64,000 nucleotides of DNA from Margaritispora aquatica (lineage: Eukaryota > Ascomycota > Leotiomycetes > Helotiales > Discinellaceae): NCBI GenBank assembly GCA_007644065.1, contig VJWN01000004.1:1364001-1428000 (forward strand), written 5' to 3'. Below are positions 11,449 through 22,137 of the stretch, piece after piece; position 1 is the stretch's first letter, and each line of letters starts with the position of its first letter. The translations under genes were made by a program, and so were the position numbers. Under the pieces are notes generated by a model that worked only from the letters and a program-made list of their open reading frames with translations, had not been told where the DNA came from and ran no database searches.

Positions 11449-13763
11449 TCACCAACGTAGATACCTCGCACCTTGTAGCGCAAGTAAAGCAAAATGACCA
11501 CCAACCGTAGGTCTTGCCTTCAAATTCTGCTCTTTACCCACCGGCTTATCACCTTCACCCCCTTTCCTCACCACCCATCTATCACTAAATGGAAATTCAT
11601 TCATCCCATTGCTCATAAAAGCCCAAATATCATTGACAAACATGTCTCTTGTCGCATTATCTGTACAAGTCGCAGCAGTCCACATATTCCAGTCGCTTTT
11701 TGCCCAGTGTTGACGCGAATCAAGCGCTACGCCGCCTGGTGAGCGGATAGTGGGATAGAAAGCACTTTGCGTCTCGTAGGTCGTTGTGGGAAATGAGGTG
11801 AGATTTAGGAGAATGGCGGGAAACAGATTAAAGGGTATTTTCCAGCTTGGAATTTCTGTTGTTGATCCGCTCGACTCGGGGTATGAGAGTAAGAAGTGAG
11901 TTCTATCCACATCCATACCCAGTCCTTGAGCAAAAAGTGTGTTTGCACGCTCGTCAGCCAATGTGCTGTAATTATTCAACCCAGACAGGAGGCCAAATGC
12001 TTTGAGTCCTAGCGCAGCTTTGATAGCGAGATTCGTCTCATTTATCAATGGACCTGCAGCGTCGTTTGTGGAAAGTTGCATGGAGAGATTGAGACTGTGG
12101 TTCGGAGGGACGAGGTAGTCTGCATATGATTGGAATAAATCCATATACCTCACTGTCCATGTCTCGTTCGGTATCGAGATGTGGTAGGCATATGCTAGAA
12201 TGAGTAAATTGCCTGTCTCTTCCACAGGCATTGGCTCAGCAATACCATCATCGTGGCCTGTAGCGTTGGGATAATGTGCCCCTATGTCGTGAATAACGTA
12301 GGAGTGTGGCCATCGTTCAGAAGCTAGATACCGCATTACAGGCTCGAGCAAAAGTGCAATCCAGGTTGGGTCAATTGCGTAATAGAGTGGGAAAGCCGGG
12401 TAAATCACATCAACTGTATTGGCATTTCCATCTGATGAGATTTCTTTAATAAATGCTAGGGGTGAGGACGTATTCAAGGTCGACTGAGGAATTACAAGAT
12501 CAATTGCACCATACGCTTGCCGCAGGGATAAAGAGAGAATATCCGAGTAATTTGTGCTGGCCACAAAGCCTGCTTTGCTAGTGAGATCCAAGTCGAGTCT
12601 GTGAGATTCTGCCTCGGCGGATGCGAAATCAGATAGGAAGTAAGCTGCTGCTTTGGGGGTAGTGGGAAGCGAGGAGCGGTAGTAGCCAGTATATGGTGTT
12701 CCAAGATAATTGATGGCCTTTTCTCTTACATAGCCAACTGCGTATGTGACTGCTCTGGCCCCTTTGATGGACCCGAGGTCATGTGCAATTCCCACTACGA
12801 CTGAGTCTGTCCATTCCGCATGGTTTCCATTCAAGGTAGCATTGCTTGCGAAGTTGTCTCGAATGTCGATTATCTTTCCGGATTGCGTTGTGAGAATAGA
12901 TGAGTGAGATGGCTTGGAAGCAAGGATAACTTCTCCCCAAAGAGCTTGATCTTTGCTGTTTTCGGAGTAGGTTGCAGTGTCGACGGCTTGTAGCGAGAAG
13001 ACAGAAGCATTACCAGAAGTAGTCATGCTCCAATTTGTGTTCTTATCTTGACCTGTCCAAGATGCATCGATGTCAGAGTAGACTTGCACACTGCTCTGCT
13101 TTGTGACTGTTACTGAGATGGTCAAGTAGCCTATTCCAGTCAATGCTGCTCATCAACTTGTTTATCAGACTCACTAAAAGGTAGTGATTGCCTGATATAA
13201 TTTGAAGGTGAGACTGGAGAGAAGAAATCAAGGAGAAAGACAGCAGCTCCAGCCTTGAGTGAGAAATAGGTATGAGTCGGAGTAAACTCTGCTCGCTGAA
13301 CTATAGCCGATATTGTGCCATTCCCAGGCTTATTTGCTCCCATCAAATTATAAGCCACTCCATCGACGCGGGCTAGAACACCCCAGGTGAGATCTTGACC
13401 AGACCAGAACTGTGGCGAGGACGAAGGCAAGTCTTTTACCAGTTTGCTTGGGATCCATGTAGAAAGATATGGATTCCGAACTGCTAGAGGATAACTTGGT
13501 GGTTTTACAGGATAATATGTGGTATTGTCATACGTTGTAGAATGTTTCTTTGCTGCCACTTGAGTGATAGCCAAGACTGTTACTAGAACAATGATGAGCG
13601 TGGCTAGTAAGCCCAAAGCTGCAAAACGGAAGAACTTTGAGTGAAGAATGTATATCTTTAGCGCTTGGCTGCGAGATGCTGGCTCCTCTGGATTTGGTGT
13701 CTGCTGTACCACTTCATTCGCCTCGACGACGACGCTGTTCCTCCATCCTGGCATAAACTTCAT
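11449..13763 (-). CDS. GtaA-like glutaminase (DUF5127/DUF4965/DUF1793), membrane-anchored
   Basis: The predicted product hydrolyses glutamine to glutamate and ammonia outside the cytoplasm. Two exons (13763-13175 and 13130-11449; 44-bp GTGAGT-TAG intron 13131-13174) give 756 aa. The junction restores LPFSYLTISVTV. Family hallmarks include YPLAVRNPYLSTW, PQFWSGQDLTWGVLARVDG, HDIGAHYPNATGHDDG, and a C-terminal region containing SDWNMWTAA and GGHFALLAL. A hydrophilic Arg/Glu segment of about 45 residues precedes one strong hydrophobic helix (about 46-68), so the enzyme looks like a type II membrane protein rather than a cleaved secreted one. Several NxS/T sites fit a glycosylated ectodomain. Secreted family members usually have a simple signal peptide, so the anchor is the odd feature. 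Biochemical specificity is inferred from the family. Confidence 0.87.
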
Positions 13764-14495
13764 GATAGCGTAGAAGATTAGTCACCTCATATAGAGTTAG
13801 TCACTTTGACGAAAGAAAGCAATCCATGCATTGAGGAATGTCCAGCTCGATCTCTCTTTATGTTTCTTTCAGCTGTGGAACTATTGAAGTCCAGACGTCG
13901 GAGCAACCCCTGAAAGTGGACAGCAGTGGGGCCAAGCGGGTCTACTCCATCTTTTGTAGAGGATTTTCGAGATCCCCGCTGAGATGTTTATACTGCGAGT
14001 ACAACGTGCGTTTGAGATACTAAGTTGATGGCAGAGCTAAAACATAGCCTTCTCCAGGTGGTGGAAGGCAGATGCCTGCTTGAGCAGGATATGGCAAGAT
14101 TTCGGCCGTTATGAAGTTTGGGCGTCTTAATGCCCATCTCATCTCGGTATATAAGTAGCTTTCGGAACTGAGCTCGAGAGTTGGGCATGAGTGGTAAAAC
14201 ATGAAGGTGATAATCATATCTGAGGAGGTGTGTGGTTGATGCCAAGACTTCCGCCTCGTCATCTAACACCTTCGCTCTCCACTATTGCACAACACCACGG
14301 CGACATTATCTGAACTTATACTTAAACCACGTCTACAGTACGCATTAAAATCGTACTGGTAGAGAAGATATAAAATGGACACGGACTGCGGCTAATGCGG
14401 AGCACTCTCAGTGATGCTAACTGATCTTACATATTTGATATTTTCTTGCCAGCTCTAAAAATACATCCATATCATCTCTATGAGCTCAAGTCCAG
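13764..14495. other. intergenic, no gene seen
   Basis: This holds the promoter of the glutaminase gene and the 3' flank of the cutinase gene. Overlapping minus frames at 13988-14269 have no family resemblance. Confidence 0.4.
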
Positions 14496-15456
14496 CTAGC
14501 TCACAACAAAAGCAACAGCCTTTGCAACATCAACACCATACGACAAATGCGTCGGCAGGACCAGGTCCCCAAAGCGACAGATATCATCATCAACATGGCA
14601 AAACGTTAGTACCTTCTCTGGCGATATCGAAGGTATTGGCGTCCCATTATCTACATCTCATTAGTTCATGCCTCTTAGGATCCAAATACAAAAGAACAGA
14701 CTCACAAGGATCCCCAAACATCACCACCTTCCCCACCCACCCCGCCGTCGCATTAGACACAAGCTTCAGCGAGTTATGCACTAACTGCGCGCCCTGACTA
14801 TACCCACTGAGGATTAACTTTGTACTAGGACAGCTCTGATACACACTCTTGATCTGCTGTGCCATCGCTTGACTCCCAGTCACATCACCACCCGCCAGAT
14901 ATCCATTCACGGACGCGGCGTACGAGTTTACGCCTTGAACAGCGAGGTTGGAAGCACCAATTGCGGTGCTGATTGCGAGGACGAGAGGTGGACCGACGAG
15001 AATCCCGATGTTGCCGGGCTCGATGGTACCACGAGCGAAGAGGAGAGTATCTGTGGTGTGAATTCTTGTGTATAGAAGGTGAGAGTGAGATCGGAGCTTA
15101 CATGGTTTACAGCTTCCTCCAGTGGTTAGGTCGTTATACATGATCTTCTCCCCTGTGATCAAGACCAAGAAATTCTCAAATACGGTCAAGACGCCTGAGA
15201 GCGAGGTTATGGACTTGTTGAGCGTTGGCATGTTTTTCCTATTGGTGTTCCATCAGCCCGAAATTCTTCTCCTGGTATATTCACTCGACGCATACAGTAG
15301 CAATGAAAGGAATGCATTCAATGGTGCTCCGCGCTCGGCCAACGACGAGTCATCGATTGTTTTATCAGAGATGGAAGCCGGTATAGGGTTGGCGAGCAGG
15401 ACGTATGGCAGCAATAGGAAAAGTAGCGAAATCGAAAATGAGTGTACTAGCTTCAT
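14496..15456 (-). CDS. cutinase (carbohydrate esterase family 5)
   Basis: This is a secreted serine esterase that hydrolyses cutin polyester. Four exons (15456-15296, 15238-15102, 15050-14706, 14650-14496) with GT-AG introns of 57, 51 and 55 bp give 265 aa. A signal peptide covers about residues 1-22. The catalytic triad is visible: Ser184 in GYSQG, Asp236 in DDIC, and His249 in THLSYG. Four cysteines (97, 173, 232, 239) match the two conserved disulfides. LLFARGT and EPGNIG are the usual family blocks. The start at 15456 is the first ATG giving a signal peptide; the frame extends further upstream without one. Length is slightly above the usual 200-230 because of a longer propeptide-like segment (about 23-88). 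The related acetyl-xylan esterases of CE5 are the alternative. Confidence 0.93.
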
Positions 15457-15632
15457 CTTCACTTCAGTCGGGAATTGTGAGCGACTGTGAATTGAAAAGC
15501 TTTTACTTGAAGAATGCTGGTGGGCTAGGTCATGAATGAGTGTAAAATACCACCTAGACGAGAACGCAAGAAGAGAAAAGACAGACACCAGCGACTTCCA
15601 ACTCCACACGTACGGGATGTAAGGAAACAAAC

Positions 15633-15640
15633 TTATATAT
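15633..15640 (-). promoter_or_regulatory. possible TATA box of the cutinase gene
   Basis: ATATATAAG on the minus strand lies about 180 bp upstream of the cutinase ATG, the only TATA-like word close to that start. The leader between them is otherwise unremarkable. Confidence 0.35.
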
Positions 15641-16704
15641 CACATCCAACTCGCTTGCCAATGGTACTACCATCACACGAGATGGGAACAGTTACCTCTC
15701 GTCCCACCTAACTTTCCCCAGACGATCCACACAAGACCCAGCACGCGTTCTCCCCCTCGCACACGCGGGGTAGTTGGGAAATCTTTTCATCCATCACATC
15801 ACACGGCACCACACTTGTACCTCACCTTCTTGCGCAGGATCGAGATCCAAAACCATGTTAAGAAAAAACTCCGAGACTCACCTTTCAATTAGCTCTCCTG
15901 TTGGCTTTGGGGAGAGGACACCTATCACAAGCACAACTTCACATCCAGGTACAACTCACCAGCGCTTGCATGGCGAAGTACAATTCCATGTTCCTCTTAT
16001 TCCGGCGTGGTGTGACTTCCCGCTACGTGCACACCAAACGAGATTCAACCAACCAGATCTCAAAGCCGACCTAGTACCAGACTACCCTCCTTCACCTCAG
16101 CGGTAGGTCTCTCCCTCCACCAATCAAGCCCCAAGATCCAACTTTGACATGTCTCGCTTATTTACCTAGGTAGATCAGGTACAGACTCATCCCTAGTTCC
16201 CACACATAGCCAAGAATAAAACGGTACCTTTAGTTAGCCTTTTGCCATCACAAACATTTCCGGAGGCTTTGAAGATCACACCAGGGGTGTGATTCATGTT
16301 GCCAACTTCAGAACCGATCGTAACGTGGTAATGTCTAGAGACCAATTTCTGCCACTAGGTAGAGAACTAAAAGGCTGGGATACAAAATGGCGTCACGATG
16401 ATTACGGAACATTTTCTGATCAACTCAGTCCATTTTGATGAAACGCCGTAATCGCAATTACCTAGTACAATCTCAAGGAGAAGCCAGATCCTCCATAACC
16501 ATAAGGGCGGAATGCAAAGCCATGCTGTGCAATATCTTCTCCCATACCCCTTCCGTGATGAGATCCCAAAATCAAAAAAGGACGTAAGCCAGTAATACAA
16601 GCGCAAAGGTCATCGACCGGGAAATAAACGTCTCGTGCAGGCTGACGACTAAAGTCTCCAAATAAACCCTCCATCGTTATCGTAACGTGAATGCCTTTAA
16701 TTGC
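15641..16704. other. intergenic, no gene supported
   Basis: A plus frame at 15774-16106 starts at TTG, not ATG, and has no recognisable domain. The remainder is the cutinase promoter side and the 3'-UTR of the Yra1-like gene. Confidence 0.4.
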
Positions 16705-18386
16705 TCACTTTGAAGTGGTCAGCAAATTTCTTTACGGTGTTGAACATGTACATACCAAGATCTCATCATCCATGTTGGCATCACCTCCATTTGCAGCTGG
16801 AGCAGCGGCAGCAGCTCCCTCACCCTCCGTTGTAGTTGCACCCGACTGCCAGTAATCAACCATCTCAGAGTCAAGTTCCTCGGCAGTCTTCTTGGCTGGA
16901 CGTGGGTTGCGTCCACCACGAGCTCCACGAGCACCACCACGAGCCTTTCCGCGCGTACCTGCAGCATTGGTGGTCTTGGTTACAGCTGCAGACTTTGGTT
17001 GAGGTTTTGGTTGGGCACTGAGATTGTTAGCATACACCATCGCCAAAGAAATTGTAAAACTGACGTAATACGTTCACTCAGTCCCTTGGGAGCTGGAATG
17101 GACTTGGCTACGCTTGCATCCACGATAAGCTCAACCTAGTACAAGTCAGCACAATTCAAGACTTAGTAGCAACATTACATACCTTGATAGGTCTGTTATC
17201 CACTGGGATACCATTGCACTCAGCGACAGCCTTAACAGCGCTTTCGGAACGGACGAAGGTGATGTTGGCGATACCACGGCTGACTCCTCCAGGTCCATAC
17301 GACAGCTCGACTCTCTTGACAGGTCCAATGGTCTTGGCGAAATATTCCTATTTTCCCAAGGTTGATTAGTTTCTGGTAATGGATCGTGTAATAGGAAGCG
17401 TATTCTCGAAGTCGAAGCGTGGTACGAAAAGAAAAGCCACATTGAGAGCCCCCAAAAAGAACAAGACTCAAAAAGCGAGCAGGCAGCGAAAGTCAGTATC
17501 AACGGGTCCGCTCCAAGTCGACTTCGCATGGCAAAAAGCCATGGTACATGAAAGTACCAATCTCTCAGTTGCCTTGCATGTTGCTCCCACGTTTCCCAAG
17601 ATACCCTCAGACCACAAATCCGGATGCTCCTCAGTCCACTGCATCACAAATGGTCCTTCATAGAAGTATCTCGAAAGAATCGCAAAATCAAAACGATGCA
17701 AAATCTGTGCTGCTTGTTCAACTGCCACGCTCGCTGAAGCTCGCTATGTTTTGCCACGGTCCTCCAAGTGCTGGCATAAATGCCGAAACACCGCCAATCA
17801 CCGATTGTCTGCGCCTTGTTCTTTTTGAGTGCTTGCCAGGCTGCTCAGAATCATAGACTTTATGCAAGACATTGACACGCTCAACTACAACCAGGCTACC
17901 TCAATTTGGACAAGTAGCTGGAGAGGAGATGGTCTGATGAGGCTCCCCATTGTGTATGAATGATGAACATTCGATTGAAAATATATTCGTAACCACATCG
18001 CCGCCTCAGGAATTGGTGTAGATGGAATACTTCGAAAGTCCAGAAGCTAATAGCCTCATCGGTAACATACCTTGATCATAGGCTCGCTGATATCCTTTGG
18101 CTGAAAGAGGTTAGAACTGCGTATATTTATGGTCACGGGCGTAACTTACGAAACCGGTCACCAAGCATCTACCTTCACGTCCTCCAGATGGGCCAGTTGG
18201 AGTAGTCTTCACAGTTGGCTTAGCACCTCTGGGGTTCTTCTTGATACCGCCAACGGGTGCCACGGTGACGGGCTTGCCAGCTTGACCGGGTCGGGAAACG
18301 CGACGACCTCTGTTTCCACCACGGGCGCCTGAAGTGCGGCGGGTAGAGATGATCTCATCGAGAGACTTGTCGAGTCTGGCAGACAT
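16705..18386 (-). CDS. Yra1/Mlo3/ALY-type mRNA export adaptor with RRM
   Basis: This is a nuclear RNA-binding adaptor that hands spliced mRNA and TREX to the export receptor. Six exons give 255 aa: 18386-18150, 18100-18071 (30 bp), 17347-17183, 17135-17065, 17017-16756 and 16707-16705. The last coding exon is only the TGA. The N-terminus carries a UAP56-binding-like motif (SARLDKSLDEII). RGG/basic patches follow, then an RRM (about 77-145) with RNP2 CLVTGF and a segment containing SRGIANITFV. A second RGG stretch precedes the C-terminal FoP/Yra1-type block (AEELDSEMVDYW) ending DDEIL. The introns are 49, 723, 47, 47 and 48 bp; the 723-bp one interrupts the RRM and is more than ten times the window norm. 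The join at 17065/17017 gives GLSERITAQPK, matching the family. Confidence 0.92.
17348..18070 (-). other. 723-bp intron inside the RRM of the Yra1-like gene
   Basis: Donor GTATGT at 18070 and acceptor AAAATAG ending at 17348 on the minus strand. Excision joins EPMIK to EYFAKTIGPV, an uninterrupted RRM. Short frames inside show no recognisable protein. A long, inefficiently spliced intron is the known autoregulation device of budding yeast YRA1; whether it works that way here is inference. Confidence 0.85.
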
Positions 18387-19350
18387 CTTGATAAAGTATG
18401 TAGATGTTTTGTGAGGTTGAAATACTGGCTGTTGAACGAATCCGCAAGAATCAGCAGTAAGAGGGAGAAGAGTGATCGCGATAGATAGCTATCTGATAGA
18501 ACTTCGAGAGTGCGGTGGAGAGGAGGCTGGCTGACTCTTTGGAGTGATGCGCTGTATCGCGTTGTTTGCCTTGAATGAGGCTAGGTTGCGAAACGCGACT
18601 TGAAAGATTTGCGGGCAAATTAAAGAAGCGGCTGTCGAAGTTGGATGAAGCGCGCTACCGAAGTATTCCAGAGAATGTATGAAGAATCGAGAAGTTGAAG
18701 TTGGGTTGTTTGGATGTGGTTGTTGGTAGATGAGGATGGAGTTTGGGGGAGGCAGACGTGGAAAGAAGGAGCAAGCTGGATTTATCGCGATCCGCAAATA
18801 GACTAGCGTGATAATCATGTGACTATAGTCTATTTTGGAGACACAAATGCAAGCTGGCGAAGGACAATGACAAGAAGACGGTTGATGTTTTGATTTGTTC
18901 AAGATTGATATGAATAATATGCTGTTATGACTCTATCCTTTGTTGTAAGGTGTACCATCTCGAACCAAGATCTCGCCCCCTATTCTGTTGCCACCTTGTT
19001 CCCCTGAATTTATTGTTTCTTTGGACGAGAGACGAATTCATGTAAAGGGAAGCTGAATTGCAGAGGGAGGCCCCTACCACTGAAGCTGAGAACGCCTCAG
19101 TCACGGTAGGTATTGAGATGATAACGTCATCGTTTTCGAGTCAGATTCTTTCACAACGAGCTCAAAAACATAGGCAACCCATGGTAATAAGATGTGCTTC
19201 AAAGCACTTGTCATTCATATCTATCTCTATCAAAACCTAGATTACAATACAATATTGAGGTATCTTATCACAGCACGTATGCTGTTACCCAAAACGCCAG
19301 CAGACTATGAACACCAAAAACCCACCGCCGCCTCCCATTTTCCATCCATC
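18387..19350. other. intergenic, no gene seen
   Basis: This holds the promoter of the Yra1-like gene and the 3' flank of the ferric reductase gene. The 137-aa minus frame at 18489-18902 is the promoter region, with no domain signal. Confidence 0.4.
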
Positions 19351-22137
19351 TTAAATGGCATAGTTCTCTGTATGTAAGAAAATCTCGTCCTTACTCTCAT
19401 CGCCCCAGATATCTGCTTGCAACCTCGCCGTCGTATTGGCAACATCAACACGCATACTCGGTGGTCCGCAAACAAAAACACACGTCCTCCGACCAAAAAT
19501 GCCCTTCCCGTCTGCACCACCAGTTGCCATCTCCTTGAGCATATAGCCAAGATCTGGACGACCATACTCTGTGCTCCAGCCTTCTTTGTTCTTCTTTGGG
19601 TTGATAAACGCAAAGCGCATGAGATTCTTTTGAAACTCGGTTGGCGTGGTAGGAAACCCAAAGTCAAACGTTGTAGTCGCAGGCGCAGCGACTGGAATAG
19701 CAATATGTAGATCAGTAGATTTGCCGCGAGTATGTGCAGGCTCAGGAGCTATCGGGTAGGGATGTAGTTGAGATTGATTTTGGTATGGCTCTGGAGCAGG
19801 AGAATGATCTCTTGCTGATGCTGTGGAGGTCGATGGAGCAGGACCACCTGCTTCCGAAGCCTGATATTCTGATGGCACGTATGAGACAGGCCTTGAATCT
19901 TGAGACTGAATATAGCTAGATGGCCTCAATTGAGAATTTGGCGGTGGCCCTGGAGGTGGTGGTGGGAAGTGTCCGGGATTGTAGCTGTGACGAGGTGATG
20001 AAGGCGCGAATTGAAAGTGTGGTGCATCGGGCCTAGGTGCTGGCGCAGGGAAATGAAAATCTCCAAGTCTTGACACAGGTGGGCTCGTAGATAGGAATCT
20101 CCTTGTCGCTGCGTGCGAATCAACCTCTTTATCCTTACCTTCTAACTTCTTGAGGGTTTTCTCGCGCGTGGCTTTTGTTGGTGGTGGGAGAAATGTTGTC
20201 TGTGGTGGTGGTGGGTAAACAAATGGTTGTAAATGTTTTGGCCTTGGTAACGAAGTGATGGCATCCTCATCTTCTGCTCTCAGTTCTCTTTCTCTATCTT
20301 CGTCTCCTTGGGCTTCATCACGAATGAACGCCGAGTTCCGTTTCTCTGCTATACCAGCAACGAAGCCATCCAACTTATCATGGAAAATCGTACTAATTGG
20401 TCTTGGTGCTCTTTGGCTCATGCCAATTCCTGATTGTCGCTTTGATGCTGTGACATAGAATTGACATGTCACAGTTCCAGGAGGTGCGAATTCTCTACAA
20501 ATTCGTAGCTCTTCCCTGAACCAATCCATAGCCTCCAAACGCTTTAGTGCCCACACCACCTCAATGTGTTTCGTAACAGCCTTTCCATCTCTCATCCGCT
20601 TGATGAGGTTCAAAAGCTGCGAGACAATTGCTGTGATTCCACTTCCACCTGCAAAGAGAATGACCGTCTCGAAAGCCGCTAACTCACGTTGCATGCCCCC
20701 ATATGGACCTTCCAGATATGCTCTGTATGTTTTGAATGGACCCTTCTCGATAGCTGTGTCGAGCACTCGGCGTGTGAATCCACCAAATGGTCGAAACACC
20801 AAAGTGCAATCTCGGTAAAGATCACCATACTCGGATGGGAAATCCTCGCTGCATAGTGATGAGATAGTGAATGGATGGTTCTCAAATATTGAGATTCCTG
20901 GCATTCTGAGGTAGACGTATTGTCCAGGCTTCCAGGTCATTTGCGTAGGGATGGTGACTTTGATGGCATTCTCGGCCATTAGAGTGACAGCAGCTTCATC
21001 TCCGATCAGCCATGCGTTCCTCCAAGGCTTGAGCCAGTTCAGGTTGAAAAGCCTCAAAAAGTATGAGAACGCCCATATTACGACCGTAGCATACAGGTAA
21101 TCCCACGATGTGATATAGTTCTTGCAATGCCAGAACAACATTCCAACGTAGATCATAGCCACGGGAGCATGCAAAAACGCAAAAACTTCATAGGCCATAG
21201 ATCTCAGAAATGGTAGTGAACCGACACACAGCCATCCAAGTGGAACCAAGCAGGCAATTCCAGTTCCGTAGATGATTCCGCTTCCTGATGGAAAGAGCTT
21301 GGCGAAAACAATCATTCCATTGTCATCCCAAACTGGCTGGATGTAGAAGGGAATTGTGTGCACGAGCGACAAGAATAGGCACAAATACCCGCCCCATCGA
21401 TGAAATACACCAAGTCTCTCGTGACCGATTCCGGTCATCATGGAAATCAAATTGGCCTTCATGCTTGTTGCTACAATCCAAGGCGTCATAGCAATTGCGA
21501 TCATGCCGGCCCTAATGGCAAGTGGTGGAGAGCCATAACGAATGCTTTGCCAATAAAGCGGCTGTGGCAAGAAGCAGTACAGCGTCGTAAATGCCAAAGC
21601 AATTGTGAGAATCGCAATAACAGATAGAGATGGGAAGGTCAGCCAGACCTTTTTCTTCCAGCGGATCTCCGGTACTGGTCGATAAAAGATCCATCGAAAC
21701 AACGCCAGCGTGTCATTGACAAATCCAATTGACGACCATCTGGATTGCCCTCTAGTAAGGGTGAAGGTCTTCTCTCCTTCGCGAGGAAAAAGCTGGTCTA
21801 CTGTTGCGCCAGTTCCCATATTCTCCATCATGTAGTCCGAGTCCGGAGAATAGTTAACTATCTGTTGCTGGACTTCATGCTTGTGCATCGCTTGCCTCAA
21901 TTTATCGGTCCATAAGTGATATATCCTCGTTATGCTCACGGACAGCAGTAAGACTATACAGAAGTATGACCATCCCACTCCATATTTTCCTGACTTGATC
22001 CATGGGTCCACAGTATCCGCTTCTATCAGACCAGGAGGACTTGTCGCTGTGAGAGGAATATATATTCGTTTCGCAAGGTCCGCAAATGTTTGGGTTCCAG
22101 TCCTCACTACCTCCATGTCTCTAGATTCCACAGACAT
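19351..22137 (-). CDS. FRE-type ferric reductase transmembrane flavocytochrome
   Basis: This is a plasma-membrane reductase moving electrons from NADPH through FAD and two hemes to extracellular ferric iron or copper. It is one uninterrupted frame of 928 aa. An N-terminal membrane helix lies near 54-74. The ferric-reductase core has paired heme ligands H246/H260 and H323/H337, each pair separated by 13 residues. FAD binding is shown by HPFTISS (421-427), and NADPH binding by EGPYGG and GGSGITAI plus CGPPS near the C-terminus. An insert of roughly 190 residues, very rich in Pro, Ser and charged residues, separates GGSGITAI and the following strand from the final CGPPS block. Such inserts occur in some fungal FREs, but it is long. 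Absence of introns in a 2.8-kb gene is unusual beside its neighbours. Iron-responsive control is likely but no site was identified. Confidence 0.92.
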   Translation of the reverse strand: MSVESRDMEVVRTGTQTFADLAKRIYIPLTATSPPGLIEADTVDPWIKSGKYGVGWSYFCIVLLLSVSITRIYHLWTDKLRQAMHKHEVQQQIVNYSPDSDYMMENMGTGATVDQLFPREGEKTFTLTRGQSRWSSIGFVNDTLALFRWIFYRPVPEIRWKKKVWLTFPSLSVIAILTIALAFTTLYCFLPQPLYWQSIRYGSPPLAIRAGMIAIAMTPWIVATSMKANLISMMTGIGHERLGVFHRWGGYLCLFLSLVHTIPFYIQPVWDDNGMIVFAKLFPSGSGIIYGTGIACLVPLGWLCVGSLPFLRSMAYEVFAFLHAPVAMIYVGMLFWHCKNYITSWDYLYATVVIWAFSYFLRLFNLNWLKPWRNAWLIGDEAAVTLMAENAIKVTIPTQMTWKPGQYVYLRMPGISIFENHPFTISSLCSEDFPSEYGDLYRDCTLVFRPFGGFTRRVLDTAIEKGPFKTYRAYLEGPYGGMQRELAAFETVILFAGGSGITAIVSQLLNLIKRMRDGKAVTKHIEVVWALKRLEAMDWFREELRICREFAPPGTVTCQFYVTASKRQSGIGMSQRAPRPISTIFHDKLDGFVAGIAEKRNSAFIRDEAQGDEDRERELRAEDEDAITSLPRPKHLQPFVYPPPPQTTFLPPPTKATREKTLKKLEGKDKEVDSHAATRRFLSTSPPVSRLGDFHFPAPAPRPDAPHFQFAPSSPRHSYNPGHFPPPPPGPPPNSQLRPSSYIQSQDSRPVSYVPSEYQASEAGGPAPSTSTASARDHSPAPEPYQNQSQLHPYPIAPEPAHTRGKSTDLHIAIPVAAPATTTFDFGFPTTPTEFQKNLMRFAFINPKKNKEGWSTEYGRPDLGYMLKEMATGGADGKGIFGRRTCVFVCGPPSMRVDVANTTARLQADIWGDESKDEIFLHTENYAI

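Noticed and set aside
15774..16106. 110-codon plus frame between the cutinase and Yra1-like genes
   Set aside because: Starts at TTG, no ATG-led version with a recognisable domain, and no spliced partner.
17379..17856. Overlapping frames on both strands inside the long Yra1 intron, considered as a nested gene
   Set aside because: No domain signal, frames are short, and the flanking splice sites give a perfect RRM without them.
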